Shown here one piece after another: positions 15,620 to 24,557 of a stretch of DNA of 64,000 bases. Origin of the DNA: G963675935 sp963675935 (GTDB lineage Bacteria > Planctomycetota > Planctomycetia > Pirellulales > Thermoguttaceae); the NCBI GenBank assembly GCA_963675935.2, contig CAXXPV010000003.1, forward strand, positions 1,364,001 through 1,428,000. Reading direction: 5' to 3'. The number at the start of each line of letters is the position of its first letter. The first letter of the stretch is position 1. The notes below the pieces were generated by a model. That model saw only the letters and a program-made list of their open reading frames with translations. It did not search any database and was not told the DNA's origin. The position numbers were made by a program, and so were the translations under genes.

Positions 15620-16305
15620 CGAAGCGGAAGATCGAATACTGGGTGATCCCTCCCGACGCCGACGGTGAGTTCGTCGCTCACATGGAGGAGGTGCTGGAGA
15701 CCTACGAAAAAGCCTACGATCCTGACTCTCCGGTCGTGTGCATGGACGAGCAACCGGTGCAACTCGTGGGTGAGACCCGCGTTGCGATTCCGGCGACGAA
15801 GGAGCACCCCGAGCGCGTCGACTATGAATACGAACGCAAGGGGACAGCAAGCATCTTCATGTTCGCGGAACCGCTCTCCGGCTTCCGGCAAGCAACGGCC
15901 CGGCCGCGCCGCACCAAGGTCGATTGGGCTTATGAAGTCGCCGACCTACTCGATAGCCGCTACGCGGACACGCCGCGGATCACGCTGGTCTGCGACAACT
16001 TGAACACGCACACGAAGGGGGCGTTCTACGAAGCGTTCCCGCCCGACCAAGCCCGCGAGTATGTGCGACGGATCAACTTTGTGTACACCCCCAAGCACGG
16101 CAGTTGGCTGAACGTGGCGGAATGCGAACTGAGCTGCCTGACCAGCCAGTGCCTGTCCGACCGCAGGATCGGCGAGATTGCGATCCTCCAATCCGAAATT
16201 GCCGCCTGGGCGACCCGCACCAACGCCAAGCAACGTGCCGTCGACTGGCAATTCACCATTGAGAAAGCCCGCGTCAAATTGAAGCGGCTCTACCCGAAAA
16301 CTTAG
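15616..16305 (+). CDS. IS630-family transposase, C-terminal DDE frame
   Basis: 229 codons; overlaps the upstream frame (GGGATGA). Contains the DDE_3 core: D in PVVCMDEQPVQ, D in LVCDNLNTHTKGAFYE, and E in HGSWLNVAECELSCL. IPPDADGEFVAHMEEVLETY just after the start is the segment that normally follows LKKN in uninterrupted IS630 transposases. No damage is visible other than the frame offset. The ATG at 15616 may be an independent weak start, but the catalytic frame lacks the DNA-binding domain on its own. Confidence 0.9.
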   Translation: MTKRKIEYWVIPPDADGEFVAHMEEVLETYEKAYDPDSPVVCMDEQPVQLVGETRVAIPATKEHPERVDYEYERKGTASIFMFAEPLSGFRQATARPRRTKVDWAYEVADLLDSRYADTPRITLVCDNLNTHTKGAFYEAFPPDQAREYVRRINFVYTPKHGSWLNVAECELSCLTSQCLSDRRIGEIAILQSEIAAWATRTNAKQRAVDWQFTIEKARVKLKRLYPKT

Positions 16306-16338
16306 TCTGGACGGAGCACTAGGGCTTTCTGTTGCCGC

Positions 16339-19300
16339 CGGCTCATCCCTACGCCTGTAGGGAAAACTCGCCCCACGATCTGCCCCAATTGTTCCGATCC
16401 GGCTCATCCCTACGCCTGTAGGGAAAACCGACCTGATCGCGCAGAAAGACCGCGAAAAGTCGGCTCATCCCTACGCCTGTAGGGAAAACGGCCAGAAAGC
16501 GAGTGCGTGATGCGAGGTTTTCGGCTCATCCCTACGCCTGTAGGGAAAACACCGCATTGATCGGGCCGAAAGCGACCAAGCTCGGCTCATCCCTACGCCT
16601 GTAGGGAAAACTGTTGATCGGGTGACACCATTACGCGAATCTCCGGCTCATCCCTACGCCTGTAGGGAAAACAACGCGCGGCTGAACAGCCCGAACCCGA
16701 GGGGCGGCTCATCCCTACGCCTGTAGGGAAAACGATCGTTCCCAAGCAAATAGAGCGGCTCTACGCGGCTCATCCCTACGCCTGTAGGGAAAACCGATAA
16801 ACAACCCACTATTTGCGGCCAGCTTTCGGCTCATCCCTACGCCTGTAGGGAAAACATTTTCGCGGCCATTTCGATAAGATCGTCGCACGGCTCATCCCTA
16901 CGCCTGTAGGGAAAACTTGTAGTCGATGATGAGTTGGCACTCGCAACACGGCTCATCCCTACGCCTGTAGGGAAAACTACGCCGTGGGTGGCGTGGCGAT
17001 TGTCTTGCTCGGCTCATCCCTACGCCTGTAGGGAAAACGAACGGCTGCGATTTACGATCAGGCAGTAGAGCGGCTCATCCCTACGCCTGTAGGGAAAACG
17101 CAGATCTGTCCGATCCATGCTTGCTGCATTCCGGCTCATCCCTACGCCTGTAGGGAAAACGAATTGCCACTAAGAACAATCGCATGGTGATAACGGCTCA
17201 TCCCTACGCCTGTAGGGAAAACAATAATTTGACTACGGCATAAAATGGTGCATACGGCTCATCCCTACGCCTGTAGGGAAAACGAGGGGTTCCCTAACAG
17301 GTTCCCTACCCACCTCGGCTCATCCCTACGCCTGTAGGGAAAACTTGCTAACCACCTGGTGGAGGTACAATTCCGGCGGCTCATCCCTACGCCTGTAGGG
17401 AAAACTGATTCGCGCGACACTTGGCCGCCCACAACCCCGGCTCATCCCTACGCCTGTAGGGAAAACGGCACCGTGGTCCAACTGTCGGACCATGTTTTCG
17501 GCTCATCCCTACGCCTGTAGGGAAAACCTCCAATCGGTTTGACGCGGACAATGGAACGACGGCTCATCCCTACGCCTGTAGGGAAAACGTCATCACTGCA
17601 CCTCCTTCTTTGCGTCTTTACGGCTCATCCCTACGCCTGTAGGGAAAACGCGAGCATTTGACCGAACCGGCCGCCGTTTAACGGCTCATCCCTACGCCTG
17701 TAGGGAAAACGGGAGCACGTCGAGCGGCTTCGCGCCTGGGCGAGGCTCATCCCTACGCCTGTAGGGAAAACGTCTTTTGTCGCGCGAAGGATGCCTCTCA
17801 TCTCGGCTCATCCCTACGCCTGTAGGGAAAACGTCCAAACCTCGCCGCCGCTGACGCCCTCGATCGGCTCATCCCTACGCCTGTAGGGAAAACGGACCGG
17901 GCCAACGTCGCAAATCTCAATCGCACGGCTCATCCCTACGCCTGTAGGGAAAACCTATCGACGTTGCAAGCCAAGCCGCCGACGATCGGCTCATCCCTAC
18001 GCCTGTAGGGAAAACGACACGTTTCAGGAGGTGAGGTGATGAACATTCGGCTCATCCCTACGCCTGTAGGGAAAACAAATGGGGCAAGACTGGAATCCGG
18101 AGCTTTCTCGGCTCATCCCTACGCCTGTAGGGAAAACGTCTAGTATCTCGCCTATGCATGGTGCGTTTACGGCTCATCCCTACGCCTGTAGGGAAAACGA
18201 GGACCGATCCGCCTCCGTTATGACCCAGAGCGGCTCATCCCTACGCCTGTAGGGAAAACTTCCCTAGTGGGTTCCCTGACAGGGTTTATCTCGGCTCATC
18301 CCTACGCCTGTAGGGAAAACCGACGTTCGCCGTGAAAAAAGCGGCGAAGGTGCGGCTCATCCCTACGCCTGTAGGGAAAACCGCAGGGCAGTAGCCTCAA
18401 TTGAGGCTATGACCGGCTCATCCCTACGCCTGTAGGGAAAACGCCGGGGCCGACTCGCCCGAGCCGTTCGAGAACGGCTCATCCCTACGCCTGTAGGGAA
18501 AACGCATCACTCCGCAAGGGTTTTCAGTTTCAATACGGCTCATCCCTACGCCTGTAGGGAAAACTTCCCCGCAAGCCGCTAGGAAACTCAACACCGCGGC
18601 TCATCCCTACGCCTGTAGGGAAAACGCGAAGTCCATACGGCTTGGCGACGGTCAGACCGGCTCATCCCTACGCCTGTAGGGAAAACGTAGCAACGCCACC
18701 CGCGTCTTGTCTGCCGTCTGGCTCATCCCTACGCCTGTAGGGAAAACCAGCAGAACGCCCGCGACAAGCAACATCAGGACGGCTCATCCCTACGCCTGTA
18801 GGGAAAACAGAGCCTTGCGAGATTGAAGCCCACTATGGCTCGGCTCATCCCTACGCCTGTAGGGAAAACAGATTCCTGCAATCTCTCCATCGCGAAGCTC
18901 ACGGCTCATCCCTACGCCTGTAGGGAAAACTTTACCTCTTGTTCACACCCGTCAATTAAGCACGGCTCATCCCTACGCCTGTAGGGAAAACGAATTGTGT
19001 TTTTCTAAGGCTCCCACCTGCCTCGGCTCATCCCTACGCCTGTAGGGAAAACGGCCAACGGTCACTTCCGGGAATGCGGGGAGGCGGCTCATCCCTACGC
19101 CTGTAGGGAAAACTGGCGGGCCTGGAACCCGCAAAACGCCGAAGACGGCTCATCCCTACGCCTGTAGGGAAAACTGGAACGTCGGAAGACAAAATACGTG
19201 ACTACGCGGCTCATCCCTACGCCTGTAGGGAAAACTCGCCTTACGCTCCATTACGCCAAGGCATAATCGGCTCATCCCTACGCCTGTAGGGAAAACAGTG

Positions 19301-19967
19301 ACCTGCTTGTGATAGTACGGCTCCGAAACGGCTCATCCCTACGCCTGTAGGGAAAACGCAATGATGACCGACCACCAGCAAGCATCCGCCGGCTCATCCC
19401 TACGCCTGTAGGGAAAACCAATTCAGCCAACCGAAACCCTGAATCTGGACCGGCTCATCCCTACGCCTGTAGGGAAAACGACACCCACGCGCCCATCACA
19501 ATGCCACAATTCGGCTCATCCCTACGCCTGTAGGGAAAACCGTTGCCGATCGGCCATCGCATTGCGGTGCAACGGCTCATCCCTACGCCTGTAGGGAAAA
19601 CCGCCGGAAAACTTGCTCGGCAAGCCCGACAAACGGCTCATCCCTACGCCTGTAGGGAAAACAAGCACAGAGAGCCTTTTTCGGCAACGGCATGGGGCTC
19701 ATCCCTACGCCTGTAGGGAAAACGACGCAGGACTGCATCGCCGCAACCGCTTCCACGGCTCATCCCTACGCCTGTAGGGAAAACAGCCAAGGGCGGCAAC
19801 GAACGGGTGTTGCGAACGGCTCATCCCTACGCCTGTAGGGAAAACAGCAAATCGTCCTTCACGTTGCGCGGTTTCCGCGGCTCATCCCTACGCCTGTAGG
19901 GAAAACGGCTGCGATGCGTGAAACCATCCACATGGCCTCGGCTCATCCCTACGCCTGTAGGGAAAAC
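16339..19967 (-). CRISPR. Type I-E CRISPR array, 60 repeats and 59 spacers
   Basis: The 29-nt repeat reads CGGCTCATCCCTACGCC... on the plus strand and, as crRNA, GTTTTCCCTACAGGCG... with a CCCTAC/GTAGGG stem and a four-base loop, which Cas6e would cleave. Spacing is 61 nt throughout except one 33-nt spacer (17161-17193). Repeats are essentially identical; only those at 17743, 18719 and 19695 differ, each only at their first plus-strand base. In type I-E that base corresponds to the PAM-derived last repeat nucleotide, so orientation is minus and the leader lies at the cas side (right end). The repeats at both ends are intact. Confidence 0.98.
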
Positions 19968-20005
19968 TCCCATATCTTGGGGATCGCGATTCCCAAGACT
20001 GCCAT
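19968..20005 (-). promoter_or_regulatory. Very short leader region between array and exonuclease gene, with palindrome
   Basis: Only 38 bp separate the leader-proximal repeat from the exonuclease stop codon. They contain CTTGGGGATCGCGATTCCCAAG-like dyad symmetry (19976-19997; 11-bp arms with one mismatched pair, core ATCGCGAT). Type I-E leaders usually hold the array promoter and an IHF-type bending site, so here these signals must overlap the end of the exonuclease gene or be absent. Confidence 0.6.
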
Positions 20006-20818
20006 CTATTGTATCAAACCCCCCTGTGGATAAAAGACCGCTCGTCCAAATTCATGCGGTTGCTTGGGGATCGGGATGGGATGGTAGATCTGACAATATC
20101 GCATGGAGTGATTACATCCGGCAATGAGGAGCCGTTCCAGCGATAAGACGTCCTCGACATTGTAGGCAAGCAATTCGGCAAGCGCCGCCAAATCGCCCTG
20201 CTGGTGCAGTTTCCAAAGCCGCACCGCGTCTTGCCCGGTGGTTTCCGTCAGAATGCGACGGCCCACTCCCAATTGACGCTCGCACGCCTTCATGCCGGGG
20301 CCGAAGCCCGCCGCACGCAACACCGGGCATAAATCGAGATGCGACTGGCGAAGTCGGCAGCCCAGTTCCCGGCGAAGATGAGGCACGTCAAATCGCCGGC
20401 CATTGTAGGTGACCAGTACGCAGTCTCCGGGAATTGCCGCCGGCATTTCCGCCAGATTACGACCGCGAACAAATGTTTGCACCCGCCGACCATCGTAAAT
20501 TGACGCCGCCGTGATTGAGTCGGCGGGGTTCAAGCCTGTCGTCTCGATGTCCAGATAGGCAGCACGGCCTGCCAACAGCGGAAACGCCCGAAATCGAGCC
20601 GACAATGGAAACGCCTTGAGGAAGAATCGGATGTCGCACCGAGCCAGGGCGGATTCGGCCTTCTCGATATCGGCAAGGATGCGGGCGTGACGTGCGGGGC
20701 TGAAGCAGCCAATCCCTTGCCGGCGATAGTCGTTCCACGAAAAGACGCCGCGTTGCCACAAGCGGCGTTCGGCGTCAAGTCCAAGGCCGCCAAGGAGGCA
20801 GAAGCTCAGCCGAATCAC
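20006..20818 (-). CDS. YprB/RNase_H_2-like DEDDy 3'-5' exonuclease in the cas operon
   Basis: 270 aa from GTG 20818, whose codon overlaps the cas2 stop (GTGA); AGGAGG seven bases upstream supports this start. Residues 1-40 form a small helical region with GGLGLDAERRLWQRGVFSWN, like the helix-hairpin-type N-terminus of YprB/COG3359 proteins. The nuclease core has exo I YLDIETTGL (D90, E92), exo II VTYNGRRFDVPHL (D144), D162 in HLDLCPVL, and exo III LAYNVEDVLSL (Y219, D223). All catalytic acids are present. It is the last gene of the cas operon and next to the leader. Other I-E systems carry a DnaQ-type DEDDh domain fused to Cas2 that trims prespacers; by analogy this enzyme may do the same, but that is inference. 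It could instead act on crRNA or be an unrelated passenger. Confidence 0.85.
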   Translation of the reverse strand: MIRLSFCLLGGLGLDAERRLWQRGVFSWNDYRRQGIGCFSPARHARILADIEKAESALARCDIRFFLKAFPLSARFRAFPLLAGRAAYLDIETTGLNPADSITAASIYDGRRVQTFVRGRNLAEMPAAIPGDCVLVTYNGRRFDVPHLRRELGCRLRQSHLDLCPVLRAAGFGPGMKACERQLGVGRRILTETTGQDAVRLWKLHQQGDLAALAELLAYNVEDVLSLERLLIAGCNHSMRYCQIYHPIPIPKQPHEFGRAVFYPQGGLIQ

Positions 20819-21126
20819 TCCGACTCCTCCTGTTCGGGCGTTTCGTCCCATTGCTCGGCGATGAGTTGCAGGCCGCAATACGTCACCGGCCGGCGTTGGG
20901 TTTGGCCGAACGATTCGATCGAAAAACCTTGCGACGAGTTGTCGCTGGCGATGACAAGCATTCCCAGGTCGGGGGCCAAGCGACGGATATAGGCGATGAC
21001 GGCTTCACGAACCCGCCGATTCATCGTGCCTACAAAGACGTTGGGCCGCGGCTCGACAAACCAGCGTTTGAGCAGGCCGCGAACCGCAGCCGGCGTGTTG
21101 TCGGCGACAATGGTAGTCATGGGCAT
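20815..21126 (-). CDS. cas2: Cas2, type I-E (CRISPR adaptation)
   Basis: 103 aa from ATG 21126, preceded by GGAGG ten bases upstream; a TTG 27 bases earlier is less likely. The N-terminus MTTIVADNTPAAVRGLLKRW and NVFVGTMNRRVREAVI match the type I-E Cas2 ferredoxin-like fold (E. coli CasF/Ygbf type), and SFGQTQRRPVTYCGLQL is the usual C-terminal segment. It forms the Cas1-Cas2 integrase complex. No nuclease domain is fused; instead a separate exonuclease gene overlaps its stop codon. The gap from cas1 is 31 bp. Confidence 0.95.
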   Translation of the reverse strand: MPMTTIVADNTPAAVRGLLKRWFVEPRPNVFVGTMNRRVREAVIAYIRRLAPDLGMLVIASDNSSQGFSIESFGQTQRRPVTYCGLQLIAEQWDETPEQEESE

Positions 21127-21157
21127 GGGAGAAAAACCTCCGACGCGAGGCAATCGT

Positions 21158-21994
21158 TCATGTCGCCAGCAGTTCCTGAATGTCTTCGGGCATTCGTCGC
21201 ATGAGCCGGCATTCCTCGATTTTGATTTTCAGCAGGGCGAGAACATCTTTTTCCGTGGCCTCGGCATTGAGGCTGACGGCCTGGAACGCCGCCGGCAGCG
21301 TGGTTTCGGGCTTATACACATCGGCAATGTCGAACACGAAAGGAAGCGTGCCGCTGGAGTGGATAAAGCCAAGTTGGGGCAGATAGCCCATCGAAGTGAC
21401 CACCGCCGTGGCGATGGCATACAGGGCGGCATTGGCCGCGGAAACGGCGCGGTTGACATTGTCGGCCAGTTGCCAATTGGCGGGATTGTAGTTGCGGCCC
21501 TTCCAAGTGACGCCGAAACGATTGCCCATCTCGGCGTACAACTCCTTGACGCGGCGGCCTTCCATGCCGCGAAGTTCGTCGATGTTCTTTTCTTCGACAT
21601 TGACATCGGGAAAGCGGCGGGCGAACATGCGCCGGGCGATTTCCGCCCGCCGCCGCGTCGAGCCATGCGCCTCGGCATGATGCCGGGCGTTGGCGTTGTC
21701 GTGGGTTGTCGTAACGCCGCAGGCGTAAAAATGCAAGCCCTCGTTGCCGATCCAGCAAATCGGCGTGTTGGAATTGCCGCACGCCTTTACGGCGGCATGG
21801 GTGACGGTGGTGCCCGGTCCCAAAAGCAAAACGCTCACCGTGGCCACGGGAATCCGCAACACGGTCCGATCGGCCCCGATCCATTTCACGCTGGAATCGT
21901 CCACTTCGAGCCGCCCATGCTCCAAATACAAAGGCGTCCACCGCTCGCGGGCGGGCGTAAGCGAATCGAGCGGCGGCTTTTCAAACACTGGCAT
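21158..21994 (-). CDS. cas1: Cas1, type I-E integrase
   Basis: 278 aa, shortly shorter than E. coli Cas1 (305 aa) but full length in the core. Metal-binding residues are recognisable: E145 in RGMEGRRVKELY, H212 in GFIHSSGTLPFVFDIADVYK, and D222/D225 in the same block, matching E141, H208, D218 and D221 of E. coli. The N-terminal beta domain begins YLEHGRLEVDDSSVKW. It starts directly after the cas5 stop codon. It catalyses spacer integration at the leader-repeat junction with Cas2. Confidence 0.97.
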   Translation of the reverse strand: MPVFEKPPLDSLTPARERWTPLYLEHGRLEVDDSSVKWIGADRTVLRIPVATVSVLLLGPGTTVTHAAVKACGNSNTPICWIGNEGLHFYACGVTTTHDNANARHHAEAHGSTRRRAEIARRMFARRFPDVNVEEKNIDELRGMEGRRVKELYAEMGNRFGVTWKGRNYNPANWQLADNVNRAVSAANAALYAIATAVVTSMGYLPQLGFIHSSGTLPFVFDIADVYKPETTLPAAFQAVSLNAEATEKDVLALLKIKIEECRLMRRMPEDIQELLAT

Positions 21995-22747
21995 TTAGGT
22001 TTCCTCCGTTTTGCCTGACGTTTCCGCCACGCCGTTTTCGACGGTTCGTTCCTTTTCGCTGAAGGACTCGACACGCACGCGCCGCGGCAGGAACTCGCGT
22101 GTTTGGAAGCAGAGGGGAATGTCCATCAGCGTGTCGTTGCCGTCGTCGAAGCGATCGACCTCGACAATTTGCCGCGCGACGCGGCCGCCGGCAAGTTGCT
22201 CCAAGTGTTTTTGGGCAAGGTCGCGGTTGTCGAAAACGCCCTGGCAGATCGGCGAGGCGGGAATGCAGCATTTCCGCCCGAGCCACAGACCCCAACGCGG
22301 ATTTTTTAGCGCCCGTTCGCAATCTTCCAGCAACGGCTTCTCGCCCGACAATAGGACGCCGAAACGAACGTCGGAAAGAAACTCGCGATAGGTCAGCACG
22401 GTGTCGGGCGAGGCGTTGTTCGCCTTGCGAGGCATCCACTGCTTTTGGGTTCGCGAGTCGTATCCGCCGCCGACGGTGTGATAGTCGGTCCACAGCGATG
22501 GATGGCGCGGGCGGCCTTTGGCATCGGTGCAGGCCAGGGCCAGGATTTCCAAGTGAAGGATTTTGGCGTTCAATTCGGCCAATCGCCGCCGGTCGGCGCG
22601 GTCGATGCCCAGCGCCGCGGCAAGCAAGCCTGTGATGCCACTCCGCGTTGGATAGGCCAACGTGGTGCGGCGATTGAACCGGCTTTGATAGCCCCACGAC
22701 TGCATGGGGCCATCGAGATAGAGGGCCAATACGGGTTGTTCAGGCAT
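21995..22747 (-). CDS. cas5: Cas5 (CasD), type I-E Cascade subunit
   Basis: 250 aa. N-terminal LALYLDGPMQSWGYQSRF is the characteristic Cas5e start; TRSGITGLLAAALGIDR and VLTYREFLSDVRFGVLLSG follow. It binds the crRNA 5' handle and the PAM-proximal side of Cascade. The start overlaps the end of cas7 by 8 nt, and cas1 follows at once. The C-terminal 25 residues are charged and longer than the minimal family core. Confidence 0.95.
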   Translation of the reverse strand: MPEQPVLALYLDGPMQSWGYQSRFNRRTTLAYPTRSGITGLLAAALGIDRADRRRLAELNAKILHLEILALACTDAKGRPRHPSLWTDYHTVGGGYDSRTQKQWMPRKANNASPDTVLTYREFLSDVRFGVLLSGEKPLLEDCERALKNPRWGLWLGRKCCIPASPICQGVFDNRDLAQKHLEQLAGGRVARQIVEVDRFDDGNDTLMDIPLCFQTREFLPRRVRVESFSEKERTVENGVAETSGKTEET

Positions 22748-23861
22748 GGTTCAATTCCTTTGCCGCCAGCAATGCGGCGATGAATTCCTTGAGGCTTTTT
22801 TCGGGAAGCCGTTGTTCCACGTCGATGCCCAGCCCGTCGTAGGTCTTCTTCAGACTTTCCAATTGGTTCGTCATGGCGACGTTGGACGGCTTGACGAATC
22901 CGTTTTTCGGCCGGACGGCATTCTCGAAGGCGTTGACCAATGAGAGCGGTTGGCCCGTGCGCACCAAGCCGAGCACGTGATCCGGGGGATTGTTGCCGAA
23001 CATCGAATTATGCCGGGCGTTTGGCACGGCCAGGATAGCGGCTTTGATGAACGCCGCGACAACTTTTTTCCGTTGCTCCTCGGTGAAGTTGCCCAAATGG
23101 TCGGCATCGCCGAGCAAGTCCCAATTCACGCCGATGTAGCGATAGTAGCAGGCGGAGTTGAATTCCAACGTACCGATGTGGCCCGCGCCGGCGTCGCTGG
23201 TGTCTTCGGGCTTGAGATCATCGACGGCGGAAAAGAAATCCACCTCGTTGGCGACCTGATGCGTCGATAGTGCATGGCTGAACATGCCGGCGCCTTCCAA
23301 CGTGAGCGAGGAATCGTTGGCAACCATGCGGCCAAAAATGGCGATGTCGGCGGCGTCCATCGTCATGCCGCTCAGAGCCTTTGCCGCCTTCGATGCACAT
23401 GCGGCAAGCTCTTTCACCTTTTTCTCTTCCTCCTTCTTCGAGCCTTCTTTCGTAAGATCGATTTCCGCTTTCGTCACGGCTTCCAGCGTGGCAGCGACGA
23501 CGGCTTCAAGTTGAGCCGGCGAAAAATAGAGCAGCGTCGATACCTTGTTGGGCTTCTTGGCGTCGATTTTTCCGAAAGCCTCGGCAACGGCGTTCGTCAG
23601 CAGATCGGCGGCTCGTTCCGACTGGCCCTTCTCGATGAACGACTTCTTGAGCGGATCGAGGATGAGGCAACTTCGCTGTCCGGCAAACGCCTCCGAATCG
23701 GTTTCCTGTGCCAGCAGGCGAATCGCCCTTTTCCAGCATTGGCTGCTGACGCGGGCGCGCGATATTCCGCCGAATTGAGCCGATTTCGGCGAGCCGACAT
23801 CGTCGCGGTTCAAGCAGGTGACAGGAAACGATTGGAGGATGTGCAATTCGATCAGTCGCAT
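22740..23861 (-). CDS. cas7: Cas7 (CasC/Cse4), type I-E Cascade backbone
   Basis: 373 aa from ATG 23861 (MRLIELHILQSFPVTCLNRD). The conserved N-terminal block VGSPKSAQFGGISRARVSSQ followed by CWKRAIR is typical of Cse4. MTMDAADIAIFGRMVANDSS corresponds to the thumb/palm region. Six copies line the crRNA in Cascade. An 87-bp gap separates it from cas6e, the only notable gap within the operon; the frame is also open for 16 codons upstream of the chosen start, but the family's N-terminus begins at MRLIE. Confidence 0.96.
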   Translation of the reverse strand: MRLIELHILQSFPVTCLNRDDVGSPKSAQFGGISRARVSSQCWKRAIRLLAQETDSEAFAGQRSCLILDPLKKSFIEKGQSERAADLLTNAVAEAFGKIDAKKPNKVSTLLYFSPAQLEAVVAATLEAVTKAEIDLTKEGSKKEEEKKVKELAACASKAAKALSGMTMDAADIAIFGRMVANDSSLTLEGAGMFSHALSTHQVANEVDFFSAVDDLKPEDTSDAGAGHIGTLEFNSACYYRYIGVNWDLLGDADHLGNFTEEQRKKVVAAFIKAAILAVPNARHNSMFGNNPPDHVLGLVRTGQPLSLVNAFENAVRPKNGFVKPSNVAMTNQLESLKKTYDGLGIDVEQRLPEKSLKEFIAALLAAKELNHA

Positions 23862-23948
23862 GAATGAAAACCCTTTGTAAAGAATGACAACTTGTTGTTC
23901 GTGACCCAATTCCTTCGGACTGTTGACGCATTACACGCGGTTGGCGCC

Positions 23949-24557
23949 TTACGCGATCGGCTGCAAGAGAAGCAGGCCGAACCCGAATGCACGTGCGGTG
24001 CCGATTCCTTGCTGAAACACTTCTTGAAAACGCTCGCGGTCAGTCACCGTAAGCACCCCTTGAAAATCGACGCGGGCGTGCGTGCCGCGGCTGTGCTTGC
24101 GGAAGAACGGTTCGCGGACGGGCGGACCGCAATCGACGGCTTCAATCGAAAAGCCGCCCGACTCGCCTTTGGTTTTTAGCCATGTTTTCAATTCTTCCAA
24201 ATCGCAAATAGCGGTGCGGCATCCGTTCTTCTTGCGATTGCCCCCGTCGTCGCGCACAACTCGCTTGACGGTTGGATTGGCCCGCAGCGCGAAGCGATAG
24301 CGAACGTGTTCCAAAAACGTCGGGGCGACTTGCTTGATTTGCCATTGGCCCCAGGTTTGCGGCGTCGGTTCGATGGGCGAAAGGATCAACGCCTCAAAAA
24401 ACTGGTCGCGGCGATCGACGCGAGATAAGAAGTCGCGTTTGTCGTCCTCACGCCCCGGAAAGGCGTGCCACAGAGTTTGATGCCAAGCGTAGTTGTCGGA
24501 GAGTCTTTGCTGAATAGCCTCTGTCTTCGTGACTCGCACCCGAGTAAGCCAGATCAT
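23949..24557 (-). CDS. cas6e: Cas6e (CasE/Cse3), crRNA endoribonuclease
   Basis: 202 aa from ATG 24557, which overlaps the cse2 stop (ATGA). The catalytic histidine is likely H26 in NYAWHQTLWHAFPG, as in Thermus Cse3. The C-terminal glycine-rich loop IGTARAFGFGLLLLQ marks the RAMP fold. It cuts the repeat at the base of the CCCTAC/GTAGGG stem and remains on the crRNA 3' handle. Gene order after cse2 but before cas7 is a permutation of the E. coli order. Confidence 0.95.
   Translation of the reverse strand: MIWLTRVRVTKTEAIQQRLSDNYAWHQTLWHAFPGREDDKRDFLSRVDRRDQFFEALILSPIEPTPQTWGQWQIKQVAPTFLEHVRYRFALRANPTVKRVVRDDGGNRKKNGCRTAICDLEELKTWLKTKGESGGFSIEAVDCGPPVREPFFRKHSRGTHARVDFQGVLTVTDRERFQEVFQQGIGTARAFGFGLLLLQPIA

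Larger units (their letters stand above)
15098..16319 (+). mobile_element. IS630-family insertion sequence, complete, 1222 bp
   Basis: Inverted repeats begin GTGCTCCGTCCA at both ends, and the element is flanked by a TA duplication (15096-15097 and 16320-16321), the hallmark of the IS630/Tc1 superfamily. Two overlapping transposase frames on the plus strand. The right end lies 19 bp before the first CRISPR repeat, so the insertion is immediately outside the leader-distal end of the array. Confidence 0.93.

Noticed and set aside
16322..16338. Possibility that IS630 cut the array and that more repeats lie left of it
   Set aside because: The sequence left of the element (15005-15095) contains no repeat or spacer-like spacing, and the last repeat is intact, so the insertion lies outside the array.
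19918..20127. A 69-codon plus-strand frame at the right end of the CRISPR array
   Set aside because: It runs through a spacer, a repeat and the antisense of the exonuclease gene, has no ribosome-binding site, and is a chance frame.
20815..21126. Cas2-exonuclease fusion like the Cas2-DnaQ of other I-E systems
   Set aside because: The frames differ, cas2 has its own stop codon, and the exonuclease has its own ribosome-binding site and GTG start; they are overlapping separate genes.
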